64,000 nt of DNA from assembly GCA_965216445.1 (NCBI GenBank), contig OZ244166.1:2542001-2606000 (forward strand). The letters are read 5' to 3'. Below are positions 41,561 to 50,879 of this stretch, one piece after another; within the stretch, counting starts at the first letter, position 1, and the number at the start of each line of letters is the position of its first letter. The notes beneath the pieces are model-generated. The model did no database searches. It was given only the letters and a program-made list of their open reading frames with translations, and was not told where the DNA came from. The position numbers were made by a program, and so were the translations under genes. This stretch comes from MA-ANB-1 sp965216445 (GTDB lineage: Bacteria > Actinomycetota > Acidimicrobiia > Spongiisociales > ZC4RG35).

Positions 41561-42718
41561 ATGACCGACGTTGTCATTGTCGGAGGAGCGGCGACTGGTT
41601 GGGCGACGGCGTTCCATCTGAAGCGAATTCAGCCCAACTTGGCCGTCGAGGTGGTTGAGAAGGACCCTACGCTGGCCCGGTCGTCGACACTCCTCTCTGA
41701 CGGAAACATGCGGTTGCAGTTCAACCTCCCTGAGAACATCGAGATGTCGCTGTACGGGCTGGAGTGCATCGACAACTTCGGTGCGATCGTTGGCGACGAC
41801 GCCCTAGCGGTTGATCACCGGCTCCAAGGGAACCTCTTCTTGGTGGACAAAGCGGGCAAAGAAGAAGCCCTCCTCGGTATCGAGCGACAGAATCAACTCG
41901 GTTGCGACACCGAGTGGTTGGACATGGAGGAGGTCGCTCGTCGATTTCCCGCGGCTCGATCGGAGAGGCTCGTCGGCGGAACCTTCGGATCCAAAGATGG
42001 CCCGGTTGATCCTGGCCAAGTCGTCGATGGATATCGCAGGACGGCGTTGCAGCGCGGAGTCCGCTCCATCATCGGTACAGCACAGTCGGTAGTCGTCGAC
42101 GGTGACGTCCGAGGAGTTGTCGTCGATGACAAAGTCGTTGAAGCCGACAATGTGATCGTTGCTGCGGGGGCATGGTCGACCGATCTCCTGGCGACCGTCG
42201 GGATATCGATTCCCGTTGACCCGGTGATGAGGACGGTCTATGTCATTGCAGGTCAGATCGAAGGCCACTCTCATCTTCCGAGCATCTTTCTCCCTTCAGG
42301 TGCTTACATGCTCCCCGAACCGGGAAACACATTCCTGATGGCATGGTCAACAGACGCTGATCCGATCGGATTCGACTTCACACCTGCGCCCCGCTCACGG
42401 TTCTACGAAGTCATCTGGCCTGAGATCGTCAGCCATCTCCCGGTGTTCGACCAGCTCGAGGTCATGCAATCTTGGGCTGGTCTCTATGCGCAGAACACCC
42501 TCGACGCCAACGCCATCCTGGGCGAGTGGCCCGGAATCGATGGGCTATATGTGGCGGCTGGTTTTAGCGGGCATGGCTTCCAACACTGTCACGCCATGGG
42601 GCGCCACCTCGCCGAGCTGATCACCGGGACAGCGCCCTCTATCGACCTCTCCCGCTTCGGCCCGGAAAGAGTGATCTCGGGCGAACCGTACGCCGAGCAC
42701 GCGGGGAGGATCATCTAA
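41561..42718 (+). CDS. FAD-dependent oxidoreductase, DAO family
   Basis: A 385-residue flavoprotein from ATG 41561. The dinucleotide-binding N-terminus is MTDVVIVGGAATGWATAFHL, a variant of G-x-G-x-x-G. VEVVEKDPTLARSSTLLSDG, VIVAAGAWSTDLLATVG, MLPEPGNTFLMAWS and the C-terminal GLYVAAGFSGHGFQHCHAMG are typical of the sarcosine oxidase/D-amino acid oxidase group. It would oxidise a secondary amine or amino acid, passing electrons to O2 or a carrier. The substrate is unknown. No sarcosine oxidase partner genes lie nearby. Confidence 0.86.
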   Translation: MTDVVIVGGAATGWATAFHLKRIQPNLAVEVVEKDPTLARSSTLLSDGNMRLQFNLPENIEMSLYGLECIDNFGAIVGDDALAVDHRLQGNLFLVDKAGKEEALLGIERQNQLGCDTEWLDMEEVARRFPAARSERLVGGTFGSKDGPVDPGQVVDGYRRTALQRGVRSIIGTAQSVVVDGDVRGVVVDDKVVEADNVIVAAGAWSTDLLATVGISIPVDPVMRTVYVIAGQIEGHSHLPSIFLPSGAYMLPEPGNTFLMAWSTDADPIGFDFTPAPRSRFYEVIWPEIVSHLPVFDQLEVMQSWAGLYAQNTLDANAILGEWPGIDGLYVAAGFSGHGFQHCHAMGRHLAELITGTAPSIDLSRFGPERVISGEPYAEHAGRII

Positions 42719-42775
42719 CCCGCTCTCCGCAGTTATCTGTTGCGATGGCGACAGATGATTCGGCGCAGAAGGGCT

Positions 42776-45457
42776 TTACGTGGCGCGTCGGGGTGGGGTC
42801 ACCGGGGCAGAGCGGACCGAGACGAGAGTGAGAAGGCCGACAATGAGGGGCATCGCCAGGGCGAGAGTCGCCAGCTGCCACCACGGCACCGCCATAAACT
42901 GTGTGCTGACGCCACCAAAGACCCCGATATAGAAGCCGTCGGAAGCCACGGAGAAGACTTTGACCAATCCGAGGCCCAGCGGTATAGCAAGGGCTGTGGC
43001 GATCAGGGTCTGGTAGCCAGTCAGCAGCCCGAGGAAGCGACGCCGGTAGTTACCCGCCGCCCCGACCGCAACTATGGTTCGAATCTCCTCGTCCACTTCG
43101 GCAGCCGAAACTGCCGTTACCAACGCTACGACGATCAGTACGACAACGAGAGTGGCACTCATCGCAATCGCGTAGATTGCAGCATCGCTGAGGCCGAGAT
43201 TTCCACCGTTGATCTCCAGGTTGAGAGTGATCCACACCTCGCGCCATTGTTGTTCCGTCACAGGCTCTTCCGGGAACGCAAGAGCCATGGTTCCCCTGCT
43301 CTCTTCCCCAAACTCCGAACTCGCCAACTGCTCGGGAATCAGGACCCGTGGCATGGCAAAGCGCACCACAGGTACCGCGTACTCCACCGCTTCGTAGTTC
43401 TGATTGTTCAACTCGACATAGGTGTCTTTGTCTTCAACACCGAGAACAACAATCTCTCCGTCCGCTAGCGACGCCATTACTCCGTTGTGGCCCAGTGCCT
43501 CCGCCAGGTCCACTGATCCCACGGCGGCCGGCCAGGCACTGGATCCACCGAACCCTGTCGGAAAGTCCGTTTCAGTCTCCAGTGCTTCCTTGGTGTTCAA
43601 CCTCAGGCCGAGACCCTCAAAGGTAACCATTCGGTCCAACGGGATCACCGCTGCCAGCGAGGCAAGATCCTGATCCGTAACTCCTCTCGGACCGTTCAAA
43701 GCCTGGTCATACTGGCCGGTAACCACGATCTGACCCTCCGGCGACGGCAGTCCATAGATCAAATCACGCTCGGCCGAGGTTGCCGCCATTGTGAGATAGA
43801 TCACAGGCAGGAGAAGGATGACCATGATCGCGGCCACCGCAACCGACGATCGTGTCCGGTTTCGTCCCGAATCCCGCAAAACCAGACGACCCGTGGCCGG
43901 GACCAGGTCAGACATCTTGGTCACACCGGCAAGGATCGGACTGGCCAACATGGCAACGCCGCCGACGACCAAAACGGACCCCACGCCAACGAGGAAGCCG
44001 GAGAAATTGCTGGTCGAAGCCAGCGCCACGGTGATGATCAAGGCGCCCAGACCAGCGCTGCCCAGACCTATAGGAACTACCCAGGGACGTGGAGAGGATG
44101 CGGGCATCCTGCCTTGCAGGGCTGTCGTGGTTGGGACTCTGGACGCGGTCTTCGCCGGGATCCACACGGCTATCAACACCGAAACCAGCGCTACCGCCAT
44201 CGGGCCTGCTACGTCGAGCAGCCCCACCCCGACCCCAGTGACCAGCCGAGAGACAAACCGGTGGAGGATCGGGCGCCCGACCAACAGCACCAGGATGCCA
44301 AGCCCAGCCCCCGCGGCAGAACCAATCAACCCGATAGTGAGACCCTCGCCCAAAACGGTGGTCTTGATGTGGTCCTGGGAGGCGCCCTGCGCACCCATCA
44401 GCCCGATCTCACGGAGACGACGACGGGTTCCGGCGGCGAAAGCAGCACCGGTAATGAAGGCGACTTCGACCAGGAGAAGAGCGGAGGCCCCTGTGGAAAG
44501 CAGGCTTGGATTGTCCTCGAGGCTCATCTGGTTGGCCCAGGCCGCACGGGTCTCCACATTGAGCTGGGCCAGTTGACTGAACTCGCGTCCCGATCCATAA
44601 GCCATTTCGATCGCCGTGTCCTGAACCACCAGGGAGGGATCTTCGTCAGGCGGAGTCGACCTGGCGATCTCGACCAGCTCTTTGATCTCCGATTCGGTCA
44701 GAAGCAGATAGATCTCGTCTGCGAGAAAGCTGATCTCGGCTGGCCTGGGAGTGACAGCAGGTTGGGGCCAAAACTGTTCTCGCCCGGTGGACCACCACTG
44801 CTCATGGAGTTGCTCTCCCACAGCCCCGGCTCCAGACCCGCCGATCAGCACCGAGGTGCCTCCCAGGTCAACATCGCCTGCTGCCGATGTCAGGGCGCCC
44901 GGTGCCATCAGAATGACTCCCTCACCTTGGGTCAGGGGGTGGCTCACCACCCCAACCACCGTGAGCGGGCCCGTTCCATACTCCTCGAAGTCGACCTGGT
45001 CCCCGACACTCACATCCAGGTTTTCCATGACGATTGGAGACAACCCCACCTCGTCTTCAGTGTCGGGAAGTTCACCGCCAATATGGACCAACATTCCTTT
45101 CGTCAACGAGCTATTCATGTCGAGATCAGTAATCAGGGCGAATTGGAAGTCCTCGAGCCGGATCCCCGCCTCGCGAAACTCAGTTGTCTCGACACCAGCG
45201 TCGAGTTCGTCGAGTGTCCGATAAATCCAATCAGCGACCCCCGGTTCTGGAGCGAAGAACTCGATGCGAGCATCACCGGCACCGAACTGCAACTGGGCTC
45301 GCTCTTCGGCTGTGAAAGTTGACGCCCGGACCATGCCGGCCACGACCACTCCTAACGCCACCGGCACCGCCACGAGGAGCACGAGAAAGATGGTGCGTTT
45401 TCGATTGCGTTTCGCGTTCTTGTAGGCCACCTTGTAGGCGGCAGTGCGGCCGCTCAC
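42776..45457 (-). CDS. FtsX/MacB-type ABC transporter permease
   Basis: An 893-residue permease starting at GTG 45457 (MSGRTAAYKVAYKNAKRNRK). It has an N-terminal membrane anchor (TIFLVLLVAVPVALGVVVAG), a large extracytoplasmic domain of about 280 residues, a first FtsX membrane bundle, and later a second outer domain and a C-terminal FtsX bundle ending near residue 885. The two-bundle design with long outer loops is that of MacB-like mechanotransmission exporters of lipids, peptides or drugs. The start overlaps the ATPase stop (GTGA). It is part of a PadR-led operon. Confidence 0.9.
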   Translation of the reverse strand: MSGRTAAYKVAYKNAKRNRKRTIFLVLLVAVPVALGVVVAGMVRASTFTAEERAQLQFGAGDARIEFFAPEPGVADWIYRTLDELDAGVETTEFREAGIRLEDFQFALITDLDMNSSLTKGMLVHIGGELPDTEDEVGLSPIVMENLDVSVGDQVDFEEYGTGPLTVVGVVSHPLTQGEGVILMAPGALTSAAGDVDLGGTSVLIGGSGAGAVGEQLHEQWWSTGREQFWPQPAVTPRPAEISFLADEIYLLLTESEIKELVEIARSTPPDEDPSLVVQDTAIEMAYGSGREFSQLAQLNVETRAAWANQMSLEDNPSLLSTGASALLLVEVAFITGAAFAAGTRRRLREIGLMGAQGASQDHIKTTVLGEGLTIGLIGSAAGAGLGILVLLVGRPILHRFVSRLVTGVGVGLLDVAGPMAVALVSVLIAVWIPAKTASRVPTTTALQGRMPASSPRPWVVPIGLGSAGLGALIITVALASTSNFSGFLVGVGSVLVVGGVAMLASPILAGVTKMSDLVPATGRLVLRDSGRNRTRSSVAVAAIMVILLLPVIYLTMAATSAERDLIYGLPSPEGQIVVTGQYDQALNGPRGVTDQDLASLAAVIPLDRMVTFEGLGLRLNTKEALETETDFPTGFGGSSAWPAAVGSVDLAEALGHNGVMASLADGEIVVLGVEDKDTYVELNNQNYEAVEYAVPVVRFAMPRVLIPEQLASSEFGEESRGTMALAFPEEPVTEQQWREVWITLNLEINGGNLGLSDAAIYAIAMSATLVVVLIVVALVTAVSAAEVDEEIRTIVAVGAAGNYRRRFLGLLTGYQTLIATALAIPLGLGLVKVFSVASDGFYIGVFGGVSTQFMAVPWWQLATLALAMPLIVGLLTLVSVRSAPVTPPRRAT

Positions 45458-46173
45458 AGGATGTCAGCCGTACTCGACGGGGTCTTGGTCCTTTCCGAGA
45501 TCCCTTCGATCCTGCCGTCGCGCAGCCGGACCACTCGGTCGGCCCAAGCGGCGTAGGCAGGCTCGTGTGTGACCATTAGGGCGGCGGCCCCAGCGTCGCA
45601 TCGGCTCCGCAGAAGCTTGAGGATCGACTCGCTGGTGGCTTCGTCGAGGGCTCCGGTGGGCTCGTCGGCGAGGAGAACCGACCGGGGCCCAACCAACCCC
45701 CTTGCTATCGCGACACGCTGCTGCTCACCGCCAGATAGTTGGTCGGGATAGCGGTCTTCCATTCCCGCCATTCCCACCTCATCAAGAGAGACCTCGGCCA
45801 GGGTTCGGGCCTCCTCGGGTTTCATACCGTCGAGTTCCAGGGGCAGGGAGATGTTCTCCGCGGCGGTCAGACTGGGCAGTAGATTGAACTGTTGGAAGAC
45901 GTAGCCGACCGCAACCCGGCGAACCCTTGCCAGCTCACTCTTCGACATCGTGGCCAGATTCTCTCCACCCACTATCACCTCGCCGGCAGTCGGCTCGTCG
46001 AGTGCGCCGGCCAAGTTCAACAGCGTTGTCTTCCCTGACCCGGACCGCCCTGTAACTGCAACCAACTCGCCCGGCATGAGATCGAGGTCGATATTGACCA
46101 GTGCGTCGACACGTTGCGCCCCCTCGCCGTGTGTCTTGCCGACCCGGCGCATAGAGAGGATGGGCTCGGTCAT
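45454..46173 (-). CDS. ABC transporter ATP-binding protein, MacB/LolD type
   Basis: A 239-residue ATPase. Walker A is GRSGSGKT, the Q-loop is YVFQQFNLLPSLTAAENI, the signature is LSGGEQQRVAIARGL, Walker B is VLLADEPTGALDE, and the switch His is in MVTHEPAYA. FQQFNLLPSLT and LSGGEQQRVAIAR are typical of the LolD/MacB group that pairs with FtsX-type permeases. Starts and stops overlap with both neighbours (ATGA), so padR, ATPase and permease form one translationally coupled operon. Confidence 0.94.
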   Translation of the reverse strand: MTEPILSMRRVGKTHGEGAQRVDALVNIDLDLMPGELVAVTGRSGSGKTTLLNLAGALDEPTAGEVIVGGENLATMSKSELARVRRVAVGYVFQQFNLLPSLTAAENISLPLELDGMKPEEARTLAEVSLDEVGMAGMEDRYPDQLSGGEQQRVAIARGLVGPRSVLLADEPTGALDEATSESILKLLRSRCDAGAAALMVTHEPAYAAWADRVVRLRDGRIEGISERTKTPSSTADIL

Positions 46174-46742
46174 GAGGGCACCCCCCGGGGCTCCTTCGAC
46201 GGTGATGTTGCAGCCTCGAGTGCGGAGGCGAGTGGCAGATCGTCCAGCCGGGACTCCACCCTGTCCAACCAGCGCAGCTCCGCCTCGGCCGACAGGATGA
46301 GCCGGTCAAGGTGCAGCTGCCAGGCCAGGTCTTCGCCACTGGCGTCTGCCTTGAGGGTGGTGTAGTCCTGGAGGAGGGTCATGGTCGAGCCTCGCTGCTT
46401 CTCGACGACCCGACGGGGATGCTCGACACCAGACCTGATCGCCATCAAGACCTTTAGCGTGATCTCATCCCTTCCGGCGGCCGCCAGCTCCACCGGTCCC
46501 GCCATCCAGATTTGCACCTCGGAGCGCCCGGCTTCGGTGATCGCATAGACGACGCGGCCCTCGGTGTTTGACTCTGTGGAAGCCACAAGGCCGTCACGCT
46601 CGAGTCGTTGCAGTGTGGTGTACACCTGTCCAACATTGACCCTCCATGTGTCCCCGGTGGTGGCTTCGAGATCCGCCTTGAGCTGATACCCATGGGCATC
46701 GCTCGTGCTCAGGAGGCAGAGCAAACCTTCCTTGAGTCCCAT
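46170..46742 (-). CDS. PadR-family transcriptional regulator
   Basis: A 190-residue PadR regulator. The winged helix occupies the N-terminus: GLLCLLSTSDAHGYQLKADL, then VNVGQVYTTLQRLERDGLVAS and RVVYAITEAG. A C-terminal dimerisation helix region of about 100 residues makes it the longer PadR subtype. It is the first gene of the exporter operon, and two identical-type palindromes lie 23-57 bp upstream of its start, so autorepression lifted by a substrate is likely. That mode is inferred from other PadR systems. Confidence 0.93.
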   Translation of the reverse strand: MGLKEGLLCLLSTSDAHGYQLKADLEATTGDTWRVNVGQVYTTLQRLERDGLVASTESNTEGRVVYAITEAGRSEVQIWMAGPVELAAAGRDEITLKVLMAIRSGVEHPRRVVEKQRGSTMTLLQDYTTLKADASGEDLAWQLHLDRLILSAEAELRWLDRVESRLDDLPLASALEAATSPSKEPRGVPS

Positions 46743-46764
46743 CTAGTACACCCTTTCGCTCTAC

Positions 46765-46799
46765 ATACTCAGTATACACCCAAATTACATACCCGGTAT
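46765..46799. promoter_or_regulatory. Paired ATAC-N3-GTAT operators upstream of padR
   Basis: ATACTCAGTAT (46765-46775) and ATACCCGGTAT (46789-46799) have the same arms and central spacing; their centres are 24 bp apart. They lie between padR and the divergent MFS gene and could control both. PadR binding is inferred. Confidence 0.6.
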
Positions 46800-46893
46800 G
46801 CAAGGGTCAAGCGGCCATTTGGGATTTGCTTCACGCCGACGGAAACCTGCTCCGGTTAACGTCTGTCGGACCCCGAGCTCAGGATGACGAACG

Positions 46894-48123
46894 ATGGCCA
46901 GCAAGCTTGGTCCCAGCTTTGACAAACTCTCTTTCGCTGCTGGGGTGTCGAATATCGGGGACGGCGTCGCCGGTGCAGCCTTTCCGCTTCTAGTCGCCTC
47001 TTTGACCCGGGATCCTCTCCTCGTCGCCGGTGCAACGCTGGCATCTCGGCTCCCCTGGCTGCTCTTCGCACTGATCTCGGGTGCGTTGGTCGACCGTATG
47101 GACCGCAAGCGGGTGATGGTGATCACCAACATTCTTCGGACTCTGGGAATCGTCCTCCTTGCCACGGCGATCGCCACCGATCGAGCCGAGATCTGGCTTG
47201 TCTACGTCATCGCATTTGGGCTGGGTCTCAGCGAGACCTTCTTCGACACTTCAGCGGAAGCACTCACACCAAAGACGGTCACCGACGAGCAACTGGCAGC
47301 AGCCAACGGAAGGCTGCAAGGGTTGGAGTGGGCTGGCAACGCCTTCGTCGGACCTCCACTCGGCGCCTTCCTGTTCGTGGTAGCGGCCTCGGTGCCCTTC
47401 TTCTTCGATGCAGCGACCTTCGCCATCGCAGCCGTGCTTATCGCCCTGATCCCTGGAACCTTCCGTAGCGAGAGAACCGAGATCACATCGATTCGAGCCG
47501 ACATCGGTGATGGGCTCAGGTGGCTTTGGAACCAGAAAGTGGTGCGGACCCTGGCGATCATGGCCGGAATTACCAACATGTTCACGATGGGGATCGTCGC
47601 GATTTTTGTGCTGTATGCCCAGGACATTCTTGGAGTCAGCGAGACCGGCTATGGCCTACTCATCTCTAGCCTCGGGGTCGGTGGGCTTATCGGAGCCGTC
47701 GCGGCACCGAAAGTTGTCGCCGCTATCGGATCGGGCAACACTATTCGCCTCTCGCTTGTGATCCAGGTGTTGGGCACCGCGGCGTTCGCAGTCATCACAA
47801 ACCCCATATTCGTGGGCGGTTTAATGGTTCTCTACGGTTTTCTCATTACGGCATGGAACGTCGTTTCCGTGACCCTGCGCCAGGGCCTGACCCCCGACGA
47901 CAAGAGGGGCCGTGTTGCGGGTGCCTCCCGCCTTCTGTCTTGGGGTTCTCAGCCTCTCGGGGCGTTGCTCGGCGGCGTCGTCGCCTCAGCCTTCGGCCTC
48001 ACCAGCCCATTCTGGATTGCAGCAGGCGCTTTTCTGATCGCGACGGCTCTCGTCTGGAATATCGTCTCCAACGAATCCATCGAGCTGGCGCGAAACGCCA
48101 CGCAGGAAACCACTACGGCTTAA
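46894..48123 (+). CDS. MFS exporter, EntS/MefA-like
   Basis: A 409-residue major facilitator protein with about 12 membrane segments. The N-terminus (FAAGVSNIGDGVAGAAFPLL) and the first cytoplasmic loop (GALVDRMDRKRVMVITN, the motif A variant D-R-x-x-R-R/K) match the EntS/macrolide-efflux DHA3 branch. A second half starts near residue 205 (TLAIMAGITNMFTMGIVAIF). The likely role is export of a siderophore, drug or metabolite. It is divergent from the padR exporter operon and may respond to the same operators. Its stop shares TTAA with the convergent LCP gene. Confidence 0.88.
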   Translation: MASKLGPSFDKLSFAAGVSNIGDGVAGAAFPLLVASLTRDPLLVAGATLASRLPWLLFALISGALVDRMDRKRVMVITNILRTLGIVLLATAIATDRAEIWLVYVIAFGLGLSETFFDTSAEALTPKTVTDEQLAAANGRLQGLEWAGNAFVGPPLGAFLFVVAASVPFFFDAATFAIAAVLIALIPGTFRSERTEITSIRADIGDGLRWLWNQKVVRTLAIMAGITNMFTMGIVAIFVLYAQDILGVSETGYGLLISSLGVGGLIGAVAAPKVVAAIGSGNTIRLSLVIQVLGTAAFAVITNPIFVGGLMVLYGFLITAWNVVSVTLRQGLTPDDKRGRVAGASRLLSWGSQPLGALLGGVVASAFGLTSPFWIAAGAFLIATALVWNIVSNESIELARNATQETTTA

Positions 48124-49220
48124 GGCAGGTAGTCGGCGAACGGTCGTGTCGGAAGGAGCACCTGAGCGCCTCCAGGAGTCCGATAGTCTCGGACTCCGAT
48201 CGAAAACCTCGTGACAGAACTCTTAGAGATTCCGCGGTATTTCCAACCTGTCGAGACCGCTGATGCAAAAGACCAGGACGAGTCAAGACGAACCGACGCT
48301 GTGACGGCGGCCAGCTTATTCACGAGGGTGGTCGGGGAACTGAATCCTGAAGCCTTCCCGGCTAGTTGGAAGAGAACATCTTGCTGCCTTCCTTGCCTTG
48401 CGAAATCCGACCCTCCGACCGAGACCCACTCTTCACCACGTAGCTCTTCGCCATGCCGGGATCGAACCCAGGCCAGCGCGGTCTCCCCGCCGGCGGTGTT
48501 GCATCCGGTTTCCTCGATCAGAAGCTTCGACTTGAGGTCTCTCGTTGGATAGTCCACACAGATGGTGATCCCTCCGAAGGCATCGACCACTGCCGCAAAT
48601 CCGGAGAAATCGATCCGAGCGAAGTGATCAATCGGAATTCCCGTGTAGTCCTCCACGAGTATGGCCATCATCTCCGGACCGGAGGCGAACCCCGAACACC
48701 CGCCCAGCCCGGCATTGAGCCGAGTGAAAGTCTTCTTGCACACGTTCCACACGTAGAGGTCGCGGGGAAGGCTCACCATGATCGGTTTTCCTCCTCCTGC
48801 GGGTTGTAGGGCGAGGACGATCGCGTCAGCTAGGTATCCGGACGCGTCCGTTCCTACCAGCAGATATGACTCGTGTGCTCCGTCGGGTATTGGCTCTCCG
48901 AACGAGTACGGGCTGAATTCCATAGGATCGAAAGGCTTGGTTATGTCGAAAACGGCGGCCAGCTCTTCCTGCAAGGCGACCAGGTCGATCTCTTCCTCCT
49001 GGTACGGGGTGGGTTCGACGAAGACCACTTCGCTGTCTGCAGCAGGGTCGACCGGAATCTCCTCCCGAGCTGCGTCCGGATTGAATTCCTCGCTGGCGAC
49101 CGCGGCCAATGCGACGTTGACTTGATATGCATAAAACGCCGCCACGCCCAGCAACACCCCGGCGATGACGGCTATCAACACCCTCCAGGGGTGAAACACC
49201 GCGTATTTGATCAGAGCCAA
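48120..49220 (-). CDS. LCP (LytR-CpsA-Psr) family cell-wall polymer ligase
   Basis: A 366-residue membrane-anchored protein starting at TTG 49220 or GTG 49199. One membrane helix (VLIAVIAGVLLGVAAFYAYQV) precedes an outer domain. LCP signatures are LLVGTDASGYLADAIVLA (the conserved Asp), IMVSLPRDLYVWN, TRLNAGLGGCSG, IDHFARIDFSGFAAVVDAFGGI, TALAWVRSRHGEEL and FARQGRQQDVL with catalytic arginines. These enzymes transfer undecaprenyl-linked polymers such as arabinogalactan or teichoic acids to peptidoglycan. Three cysteines (CKKTF, GGCSG, ETGCN) suggest a disulfide. Confidence 0.9.
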   Translation of the reverse strand: MALIKYAVFHPWRVLIAVIAGVLLGVAAFYAYQVNVALAAVASEEFNPDAAREEIPVDPAADSEVVFVEPTPYQEEEIDLVALQEELAAVFDITKPFDPMEFSPYSFGEPIPDGAHESYLLVGTDASGYLADAIVLALQPAGGGKPIMVSLPRDLYVWNVCKKTFTRLNAGLGGCSGFASGPEMMAILVEDYTGIPIDHFARIDFSGFAAVVDAFGGITICVDYPTRDLKSKLLIEETGCNTAGGETALAWVRSRHGEELRGEEWVSVGGSDFARQGRQQDVLFQLAGKASGFSSPTTLVNKLAAVTASVRLDSSWSFASAVSTGWKYRGISKSSVTRFSIGVRDYRTPGGAQVLLPTRPFADYLP

Positions 49221-49244
49221 CCCGAAAAGTCTAGAAAGTCCTGG

Positions 49245-49652
49245 TCAGGAATCAGCGGAGATGTGGACCGTGCCGGTGAAGATGCCGGCTACGCGGCCAT
49301 CATCCCGGGTCACCTTGACGTGGTAGGTGCCCAGGGTCCGACCCCGCGACAGCTCGGTGGCGACAGCTGTCAACCGGTGCCCACTCTGGGCGGCAGCAGT
49401 GAAGACCATATGGGTGTCGATGGCAACGGCCCTGGGGCCCGCGGAGTTGGAAGCCAGTGAGAAAGCGCAATCCGCAAGCGAGAAGACCATCCCACCGTGA
49501 CCGCCGCCGAGGAAGTTCAGATGTCGATCTTCTACGTCCAGAGCCACGATGAGCTCGGCGTCGTCAACGGAGACCAACTCGGCACCGAGGGCCTCGGCGT
49601 AGGAGTCGCGGAAGAAGAGATCCTTAACCCGTTCCGGTTTGAAACCCGACAT
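49245..49652 (-). CDS. PaaI-type hotdog thioesterase
   Basis: A 135-residue hotdog-fold protein from ATG 49652 (MSGFKPERVKDLF); a GTG at 49661 is an alternative. The active-site block LNFLGGGHGGMVFSLADCAF with HGG and Asp, followed by AVAIDTHMVFTAAAQSG, is the PaaI signature. PaaI hydrolyses hydroxyphenylacetyl-CoA or other stalled CoA intermediates. No phenylacetate genes are present here, so the substrate is open. It is divergent from purC; the purC regulatory motif lies between them. Confidence 0.86.
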   Translation of the reverse strand: MSGFKPERVKDLFFRDSYAEALGAELVSVDDAELIVALDVEDRHLNFLGGGHGGMVFSLADCAFSLASNSAGPRAVAIDTHMVFTAAAQSGHRLTAVATELSRGRTLGTYHVKVTRDDGRVAGIFTGTVHISADS

Positions 49653-49697
49653 CGCCGACACCGTAGCTGCTCAGAACCTCGTTCTCGACGCGAAATC

Positions 49698-49738
49698 GGC
49701 CACATATGGCCTCGTGTTCCTAAGGAAAGCGAAAGAGT
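49698..49738 (+). promoter_or_regulatory. Composite palindromic motif upstream of purC
   Basis: GGCCACATATGGCC (49698-49711), three bases, TGTTCCTAAGGAA (49715-49727), then GCGAAAGAGT (49729-49738). Spacing and sequence match the corA-side copy at 16841-16872, and the GCGAAAGAGT block matches the glnA-side copy. It ends 16 bp before the proposed purC start. Confidence 0.65.
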
Positions 49739-49754
49739 GTTAGCCTCCCGACAC

Positions 49755-50636
49755 GTGCTGTCATTACCTCACGTCGCCTCGGGGAAGGTTCGGGAGATTT
49801 ACGAACTGGACCCCGACCATCTGCTTTTTGTCGCCACCGATCGGATCTCCGCCTATGACGTGATCCTCCCCCAGCTCATCCCCGACAAGGGGCGCGTCCT
49901 CACAGGTTTGAGCCTCCACTTCTTTGACCTCCTGGATACTCCGAATCACCTGGTCACCACCGATCTGAGTGGTGTGGACGGGATAACCGAAGAAGAACGT
50001 ACCGAGCTACAGGGGCGGACCATGGTTGTCCGTAAAGCCGATGTAGTCCCGGTTGAATGCGTGGTCCGGGGTTATCTCTACGGATCTTCCTGGCGTGAGT
50101 ATCGCGACGGTGGGGGGCCCACCACCGAACACCTTCCGTCGGGATTGCAGCTTGCAGACAAGCTCCCGGAACCGATCTTTACGCCCGCCACCAAAGCCAC
50201 AACCGGTCACGATGAGAACATCACCGAGTCTCAAACCCGGGAGATTCTCGGCAACGATCTCTACGAAGAACTGAAACGTCGTTCGATCGATATCTACACG
50301 AGAGCTACCGAATACGCAGCCTCCAAGGGCGTGATCCTCGCCGACACGAAATTCGAGTTTGGCCATGCTGGAGACCAATTGCTTCTAATCGACGAAGTCC
50401 TCACTCCCGACTCCTCCCGCTATTGGCCGGTAGACGAGTGGGAGCCGGGCCACGACGTGCCCAGCTTCGACAAGCAATACGTCAGAGAATGGCTGGAAAC
50501 CCAACCTTGGGACAAGAACCCTCCGGCTCCTGACCTGCCTGACGAGATCGTTGCCGGGACCAGGGAAAGGTATGTCGAGGCGTACGAAACCATCACCGGT
50601 GAGAGCTTTGAGGATTATCTGCGAGGGAGTCGGTGA
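49755..50636 (+). CDS. purC: SAICAR synthetase
   Basis: A 293-residue PurC that joins CAIR and aspartate. GTG 49755 gives VLSLPHVASGKVREIYELDP, the usual SGKVR start; GTG 49737 is an alternative. Neither has a Shine-Dalgarno. Motifs are FVATDRISAYDVILP, VVRKADVVPVECVVRGYLYGSSW, TKATTGHDENIT, ILADTKFEFG and DEVLTPDSSRYWP. The 293 residues fit the longer eukaryote-like bacterial PurC subtype. The stop overlaps purS (GTGA), starting the purC-S-Q-L operon. Confidence 0.96.
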   Translation: MLSLPHVASGKVREIYELDPDHLLFVATDRISAYDVILPQLIPDKGRVLTGLSLHFFDLLDTPNHLVTTDLSGVDGITEEERTELQGRTMVVRKADVVPVECVVRGYLYGSSWREYRDGGGPTTEHLPSGLQLADKLPEPIFTPATKATTGHDENITESQTREILGNDLYEELKRRSIDIYTRATEYAASKGVILADTKFEFGHAGDQLLLIDEVLTPDSSRYWPVDEWEPGHDVPSFDKQYVREWLETQPWDKNPPAPDLPDEIVAGTRERYVEAYETITGESFEDYLRGSR

Positions 50637-50878
50637 AAGTCCGCGTTGAGGTGACCAGACGCCCGGTGATCGCCGATCCGCAAGGCACGACCATCAAGAG
50701 AGCCCTTCACGATCTGGACCACACCGCGGTCAGTTCGGTGCGGGTCGACAAGGTCTTCCATCTCGAAGTTGATGGCAACGACCCCGAGGTGGTCCGCGCC
50801 CAGGTCGAAGCCATGTGCCGTCAGGTCCTGGCCAACCCGGTCCTGGAAGACTTCGAAATCTCCGTGGAGAGCACCTGA
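50633..50878 (+). CDS. purS: FGAM synthetase subunit PurS
   Basis: An 81-residue PurS starting at GTG 50633: KVRVEVTRRPVIADPQGTTI, ALHDLDHTAVSSVRVDKVF and the ferredoxin-like strand FEISVEST. PurS bridges PurQ and PurL and helps channel ammonia. Its presence explains the small PurL. It overlaps purC and ends one base before purQ starts. Confidence 0.94.
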   Translation: MKVRVEVTRRPVIADPQGTTIKRALHDLDHTAVSSVRVDKVFHLEVDGNDPEVVRAQVEAMCRQVLANPVLEDFEISVEST

Positions 50879-50879
50879 A

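Noticed and set aside
44114..45322. Long plus-strand frame of 402 codons opposite the FtsX-type permease
   Set aside because: No domain or normal composition; it mirrors codon bias of the real minus-strand gene.
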